From positions 1 through 64,000 of the forward strand of contig NZ_CAMLHO010000019.1 of NCBI RefSeq assembly GCF_946479765.1: a stretch of DNA of 64,000 bases, read 5' to 3'. This stretch comes from an uncultured Aliivibrio sp. Lineage in GTDB: Bacteria > Pseudomonadota > Gammaproteobacteria > Enterobacterales > Vibrionaceae. This document shows, in pieces, positions 60,218-64,000 of the stretch (positions are counted from its first letter, which is position 1; the number at the start of each line of letters is the position of its first letter). The notes below the pieces were generated by a model. That model saw only the letters and a program-made list of their open reading frames with translations. It was not told where the DNA came from and did no database searches. The translations under genes were made by a program, and so were the position numbers.

Positions 60218-61381
60218 ATGGATGATCAAACCGCTTACGTTCCTCATTCTGGAGAGGTACAACAATGGGCGTTTTATGGCGCATTAGAAAATAAAAAGTT
60301 TGTTGTCAGTGATTGTATTGATATAAAAGATACCCCAAATGGGCTAGGTAATCCTACCTGGTTATCACAGCAAAAAGCAGCAAAAACCAATGCACCAGCA
60401 GTCGATCTTATCTTAAAAAAAGGCGCAATATTTGTTGGTAAAACACAAATGGATGAGTTTGGGTTTGGACTTCATGGTAATAATCCCCACTATGCGGCAA
60501 TTTTAAATCCAAACAGCAATGGACGATTCATTGGTGGTGCTTCCTGTGGTGCTGTTGCGGCGGTTGCTAATGGTTTCGCTGATATTGGTTTAGGAACTGA
60601 CTTGAATGGTGGGATCCGTGTTCCTGCATTATATGCTGGCTTATATGGTTTTAAATCGTCAGCAAGTGCGGTCAATATGGATGGGATCTCTTGTATCGCA
60701 AAAGAAGAGACCTCTTTGGGTTGGGTTGCAAATAATTTATCGGACATAAGAAAAGTAGCGACAATCCTTACTCCAATGTCGCCACTAGTAATGATTGAGC
60801 GCATTGTCGTGCTAGACAGCTTATTTCTTGATGTTCCAGATGAAGCAAAAGAGAAGCTAGAAAAACTACTCGCTTCATCACCTTATAAAGTAGTTCGTAG
60901 TAAAGCGATCAGTAAGATCATTACTACAAAGGCAGCTGAGAGTCTTAAAGTAATTTCAGTAACAAGAGGTTTGCGTAATATAGAGCCTTGGATTGAGAAA
61001 AATAACGCTCTTGTGGGTAATGAAATCAAGCTACAGATGAAATGGCTTACGTCATTAAAATACAAAGATGAGCGTATCGCATTAGAGCAAAGAGAGCTCG
61101 TTAAATCCGTTTTAGAATCCATTTTAGATGAAAAAACATTAATATTAATGCCTACCACCGCTAATACGGCACCACCAAGAACGGCTTCTGATGAGCAGTT
61201 GTATAAATTGAACACTCAGATTTTGAAATACACCTCATTAGCGAGTTTGGCCGATCTTCCGCAACTACATCTTCCATGGTTCTCGGTGAATAATTCACCT
61301 TGGGGGATTTCATTAATTGGTCAAAAAGGAATGGATAGACAGCTTATCGATGCCGCTATTCGTTGGAAGAGCAATCAATAA
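60218..61381 (+). CDS. Amidase-signature-fold protein that has lost its catalytic residues
   Basis: The product has 387 residues, shorter than usual amidases (about 450-500) and missing most of the N-terminal helical part. The fold is recognisable from FVVSDCIDIKDTPN, FIGGASCGAVAAVANGFADIGLGTD, NGGIRVPALYAGLYGFK and the C-terminal PQLHLPWFSVN. Comparison with the Ser-cisSer-Lys triad shows all three positions changed: the lysine of the usual KD is Ser31, the first serine of GGSS is Ala108, and the nucleophile of GGS is Gly132. Hydrolysis by the known mechanism is therefore unlikely; a binding role is possible. The reading frame is intact. It is divergent from purT. Confidence 0.8.
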   Translation: MDDQTAYVPHSGEVQQWAFYGALENKKFVVSDCIDIKDTPNGLGNPTWLSQQKAAKTNAPAVDLILKKGAIFVGKTQMDEFGFGLHGNNPHYAAILNPNSNGRFIGGASCGAVAAVANGFADIGLGTDLNGGIRVPALYAGLYGFKSSASAVNMDGISCIAKEETSLGWVANNLSDIRKVATILTPMSPLVMIERIVVLDSLFLDVPDEAKEKLEKLLASSPYKVVRSKAISKIITTKAAESLKVISVTRGLRNIEPWIEKNNALVGNEIKLQMKWLTSLKYKDERIALEQRELVKSVLESILDEKTLILMPTTANTAPPRTASDEQLYKLNTQILKYTSLASLADLPQLHLPWFSVNNSPWGISLIGQKGMDRQLIDAAIRWKSNQ

Positions 61382-61398
61382 TAATATAATTAACAGAT

Positions 61399-61431
61399 AA
61401 AAAAATAGAGGGGACATCAGCCTCCTCTATA
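61399..61431 (-). terminator. Terminator of cdd
   Basis: ATAGAGG (61405-61411) pairs with CCTCTAT (61424-61430). On the minus strand it is followed by a seven-T run, 50 bp after the cdd stop. Confidence 0.8.
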
Positions 61432-61480
61432 TGTATTTATACCAATGCAACATGTCTAATTAAGTCGTTATTCTACAACG

Positions 61481-62389
61481 TTATAAAGAAACGTAATCTA
61501 ATGCCACATTAGGACTTAAAGCTTCTAGCGTACTCTTGGTAATTGCTAGGTGGCTAATTGCGCCTTTATGATGCTCAATTAATGCGGCTGATTTAATTTC
61601 AGATAAGGCTTCACGTGACATATTTGCATGAATCAACGCAACTTGAAGTGGCGGTAAACTTGGGTTAAATGCTGCGTTTTCAGCATACATACCATGATAA
61701 ATATTCCCGTTATTCATTTCTAACGCTACGCCACTAATATTTTTAGAATACGGAGCATGACTGCGATTTGCCGCATCAAACGCATGTTTTAACAGTGGTG
61801 ACGTTGCTTCAAATTCAAGTTCATGTGAAACCGCAGCTAATAACCCGCCTTCAACGCCTAAATCTTTAGGGCCAAAAGACTCTGGTAAATATTCTTGTAA
61901 TGATTTTTCATCACGTTCAGGAAGCTGAACCATTAAGCTGTCAGCGGTAGTCAATTCATTCATGAACTGACGACAATGACCACATGGGCTGAAGTTAATC
62001 GTAATATCAGAAATTCCTGTTTCACCATGGAGCCAAGCGTGACTAATTGCCGATTGCTCTGCGTGAATGGTTTGGCCTAGTTGAACATTACTGAATTCCA
62101 TGTTCGCGCCAAAGTATAAATCACCAGAAACACCACGAGCGATTGCGCCAACATAGAAATTGGAAATTGGGGCAACAGAAAATGCAGCAGCTAATGGAAG
62201 CAGCGCCAATCTTACTTCTTTATCACTGAGTTCACTTTGAGAAAGTAAAGATTGAAATTGTTCTTTGGTAATCACACCAGAAAATTGATCATTCAATAAA
62301 GGAGCGATAGCCGCTTGTAGAGTTAAAGGAAGTGTTTTCATTCCTTCTTCTAAACGTTGTTGCAGAGAGTTCTTATGTAGAGTGGTCAT
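61481..62389 (-). CDS. cdd: Cytidine deaminase
   Basis: The 302-residue enzyme is of the dimeric E. coli type (294). The zinc and proton-shuttle motif [10 protein letters not shown] and the [12 protein letters not shown] zinc cysteines near residues 136-145 are intact. A second, non-catalytic homologous domain follows ([19 protein letters not shown]). It deaminates cytidine to uridine, whose phosphorolysis by Udp (2488) completes salvage. It follows yohK on the same strand with 151 bp between, where a CRP-like site lies. Confidence 0.95.
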   Translation of the reverse strand: MTTLHKNSLQQRLEEGMKTLPLTLQAAIAPLLNDQFSGVITKEQFQSLLSQSELSDKEVRLALLPLAAAFSVAPISNFYVGAIARGVSGDLYFGANMEFSNVQLGQTIHAEQSAISHAWLHGETGISDITINFSPCGHCRQFMNELTTADSLMVQLPERDEKSLQEYLPESFGPKDLGVEGGLLAAVSHELEFEATSPLLKHAFDAANRSHAPYSKNISGVALEMNNGNIYHGMYAENAAFNPSLPPLQVALIHANMSREALSEIKSAALIEHHKGAISHLAITKSTLEALSPNVALDYVSL

Positions 62390-62496
62390 TGGTATGATCC
62401 TTTTTTAATATTATGGGGATCATTTTAGAGGGAATTAGAAATGAAAAATAGACCAATCTCACAATCAATGATGCAAAATTACATTTATTACACCAT

Positions 62497-62512
62497 TGAG
62501 AGAGAGCTCACA
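62497..62512. promoter_or_regulatory. Candidate CRP site upstream of cdd
   Basis: TGAGA-GAGAGC-TCACA matches the CRP consensus TGTGA-N6-TCACA at nine of ten informative bases. It lies about 110 bp before cdd. In E. coli cdd is activated by CRP and repressed by CytR; this site alone does not prove the same arrangement here. Confidence 0.5.
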
Positions 62513-62540
62513 CCATGTTTGATGTTCTTTTGCTCAATAG

Positions 62541-63215
62541 TTACTTTATCATCAGCATTAATGAATAAATAACAGGAGCAACTAAAGAGGTAATAATGCC
62601 ACAAATTACTAATGCTAATGAGCTAAAAGCCGCATCTTGAGGGTTCACTTCAGCCGCTTGAGCCGTGCCTAATGCATGAGAGACATTGCCCATTGTTAAC
62701 CCACGAGCTAATGAGCTTTTTATCCCTAGCATGTTGTAAATAGGGTACGCGCAAATTGCACCCATTAATCCTGCTAACAAGACTAAGATAGCTGCAATTG
62801 CCGCTTCGCCTTGAAGTTGAGATGAAATTGCCATCGCAATTGGGGTAGTCACTGATTTTGGTAAAATACTAGCAACTAGCTGCATATCCGCTCCCATCCA
62901 TACGGCCAAGAACGCACCTGACAACATAGAGAACAGAGAGCCAACACTGCAAGCTAGTAAGATAATCTTCCAGTTTGATCTAATATGAGGCAGTTGTTCA
63001 TACAGTGGATAAGCCAAAGCAACTACGGCAGGTTGTAGCAAATAGCTTAAAAAAGCATTGTCAGCGTAGTAAGTATCATAAGGCACTTTTAATATCATCA
63101 AAACAGGAATGACAATAAAGACACTCAATAATAATGGATTATTCAGTGGGTGTGGGTAGCGTTTTGCAAACCAACGTGCCGAGTAAAAAACAATAACCGT
63201 TAAAATAACCCACAT
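62541..63215 (-). CDS. yohK: LrgB/CidB-family membrane protein (YohK-like)
   Basis: The 224-residue protein has about six membrane segments. Family features are LNNPLLLSVFIVIPVL, SYLLQPAVVALAYPLYEQLP, LPKSVTTPIAMAIS and the C-terminal GNVSHALGTAQA. It pairs with the LrgA-like gene, with which it shares base 63215 at the stop/start junction, so they are co-translated. LrgAB systems have been linked to export of small organic acids and pyruvate and to holin-like functions; the substrate here is unknown. The order yohJ-yohK-cdd is as in E. coli. Confidence 0.88.
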   Translation of the reverse strand: MWVILTVIVFYSARWFAKRYPHPLNNPLLLSVFIVIPVLMILKVPYDTYYADNAFLSYLLQPAVVALAYPLYEQLPHIRSNWKIILLACSVGSLFSMLSGAFLAVWMGADMQLVASILPKSVTTPIAMAISSQLQGEAAIAAILVLLAGLMGAICAYPIYNMLGIKSSLARGLTMGNVSHALGTAQAAEVNPQDAAFSSLALVICGIITSLVAPVIYSLMLMIK

Positions 63216-63565
63216 TATTTATTACCTCTATCAAGACGATCAATAAACAATGAAAGACAGATTAACACTAATAGCGATCCGCCCGCGGTACTCACAATAA
63301 TAGGTATGGCGTTATCGAGCAGTAAATCAAAATGCGTCATTAATCCAACCGAAATTGGAATAAACAAGATTAACATATTACGCATAAAAAATTGGCAACC
63401 AGTGGCTGTCCAATCAGGTTTGCATACACCTATGACCATTGCAGTAAATAGAATAAGCATTCCAAGAATACTGCCAGGAACAGAGATATTCAGCCACGAT
63501 TGAAGATTGTTACCAGCAAACAATGAAGCAAAAATCCAAGCGAAAGAATAAAGGTATTTAATCAT
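63215..63565 (-). CDS. yohJ: LrgA/CidA-family membrane protein (YohJ-like)
   Basis: The 116-residue protein has four predicted membrane segments. The family motif LNISVPGSILGMLILFTAMV is present, followed by the FFMRNMLILFIPISVGLM segment. It is the partner of the LrgB-like protein. Its ATG overlaps the sbcB stop (ATGA). This suggests that sbcB, yohJ, yohK and perhaps cdd form one operon. Confidence 0.88.
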   Translation of the reverse strand: MIKYLYSFAWIFASLFAGNNLQSWLNISVPGSILGMLILFTAMVIGVCKPDWTATGCQFFMRNMLILFIPISVGLMTHFDLLLDNAIPIIVSTAGGSLLVLICLSLFIDRLDRGNK

Positions 63566-64000
63566 GATACTAACTGTTGTACGTAGTTATAAACGGCACG
63601 AAGAATCGCAGTTTTTTTCTCATTGCCTTCAGACTCAAGGTATAAGCTTTCAAAGCGTGTTTCGTAATCAGACATGTGCGTCTCAAAATAATCTTGTAGA
63701 TGCGCTTGCCAACGTAGTTGTTCAGTCTCATTAAGCGTGTGCGGGAAGTTACGAGCACGATAGCGGAACAGCAATGGTTTGATACGAGGGTCACTGACAT
63801 TAGGTTCAAAATCAATAAGCTGTTCAGGCGTTGATTGACGGATCATATCAATCGCGGTTTTATCAGCATGAGAGAAAAAACCATCGTATAGAAGGGTATC
63901 TACATTAGTCGACTTTTCATAATTTGGTTCAATGCTGTAAAGAGCAATCAGTTTTTGTCTGATCTCAGGGTTATCACGGATCACTTTAAGATTTTTTAAA
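63562..64000 (-). CDS. sbcB: Exodeoxyribonuclease I (SbcB), C-terminal part, cut by the right edge
   Basis: About 146 residues are seen, and the frame is open through base 64000. The C-terminal domain of ExoI is recognised by NVDTLLYDGFFSHADK, DPRIKPLLFRYRARNFPHTLNETEQLRW and the helical end. The N-terminal DnaQ-like exonuclease domain lies outside the window. ExoI degrades single-stranded DNA 3' to 5' and helps in recombination and mismatch repair. An internal GTG at 63984 is not the real start. Confidence 0.9.
   Translation of the reverse strand, partial: LKNLKVIRDNPEIRQKLIALYSIEPNYEKSTNVDTLLYDGFFSHADKTAIDMIRQSTPEQLIDFEPNVSDPRIKPLLFRYRARNFPHTLNETEQLRWQAHLQDYFETHMSDYETRFESLYLESEGNEKKTAILRAVYNYVQQLVS

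Noticed and set aside
60218..61381. Amidase-like gene as a frameshifted pseudogene
   Set aside because: The frame is continuous over 387 codons and the sequence around the substituted residues is otherwise well conserved. The losses are substitutions rather than disruption.

Overview
The window looks like chromosomal DNA of a Vibrionaceae bacterium, most probably Aliivibrio. The base composition is AT-rich, and the proteins read as close relatives of Vibrio proteins: a VC1899-type CARF nuclease, a long-form PurC, DUF2947 and DUF2750 proteins, and giant VCBS-repeat adhesins. The genus is an inference from protein resemblance. I found no rRNA, tRNA, CRISPR array, integrase, transposase or phage gene.

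Layout. Bases 1-2113 hold the N-terminal part of a VCBS-repeat protein on the minus strand, built from nearly identical 303-bp units. Then come udp, a stand-alone CARF/PD-(D/E)XK nuclease (DUF1887), two small hypothetical genes, and a three-gene minus-strand operon of a membrane-anchored DUF2760 protein and two Hsp70-like ATPases (5785-11208). Next are a CHASE-GGDEF diguanylate cyclase, a DEDDh exonuclease, a 26-residue peptide gene, a cystine symporter, tpm, a periplasmic 5'-nucleotidase and a DUF218 protein. Bases 19731-22523 carry a cassette of a PhnW-like transaminase, a CDP-alcohol phosphatidyltransferase and a LicC/PntC-like cytidylyltransferase, which suggests a phosphonate- or amino-alcohol-headgroup lipid. 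A DUF2750 gene precedes an 11.9-kb gene for a 3972-residue LapA-like adhesin with an apparent LapG site, about 32 VCBS units and an RTX-like C-terminus. It is followed by a secreted chitin-binding-module zinc peptidase.

From 38.8 kb the content is mostly housekeeping: rlmI, a chemoreceptor, acyP, tusE, hrpA, a small outer-membrane barrel, purC, DUF2884, a glutaredoxin, a FapA-family protein, a hypothetical gene, a LexA-controlled sulA-like gene, miaE, a membrane coiled-coil protein, cysB, a methyltransferase, aspC, purT, an amidase-fold protein that has lost its catalytic residues, and a likely sbcB-yohJ-yohK-cdd operon (sbcB is cut by the right edge).

How the genes connect. Perfect or near-perfect PurR palindromes sit upstream of purC and purT, and two LexA boxes share one base upstream of the sulA-like gene. 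The diguanylate cyclase could feed the c-di-GMP control typical of LapA-type adhesins. CysB and the cystine symporter both belong to sulfur supply. Items most worth a second look are the Hsp70/Hsp70/DUF2760 operon, the CARF nuclease without CRISPR, the lipid-headgroup cassette without PepM, the catalytically dead amidase, and a 19-bp hairpin that buries the ribosome binding site and start codon of the small gene at 5646.
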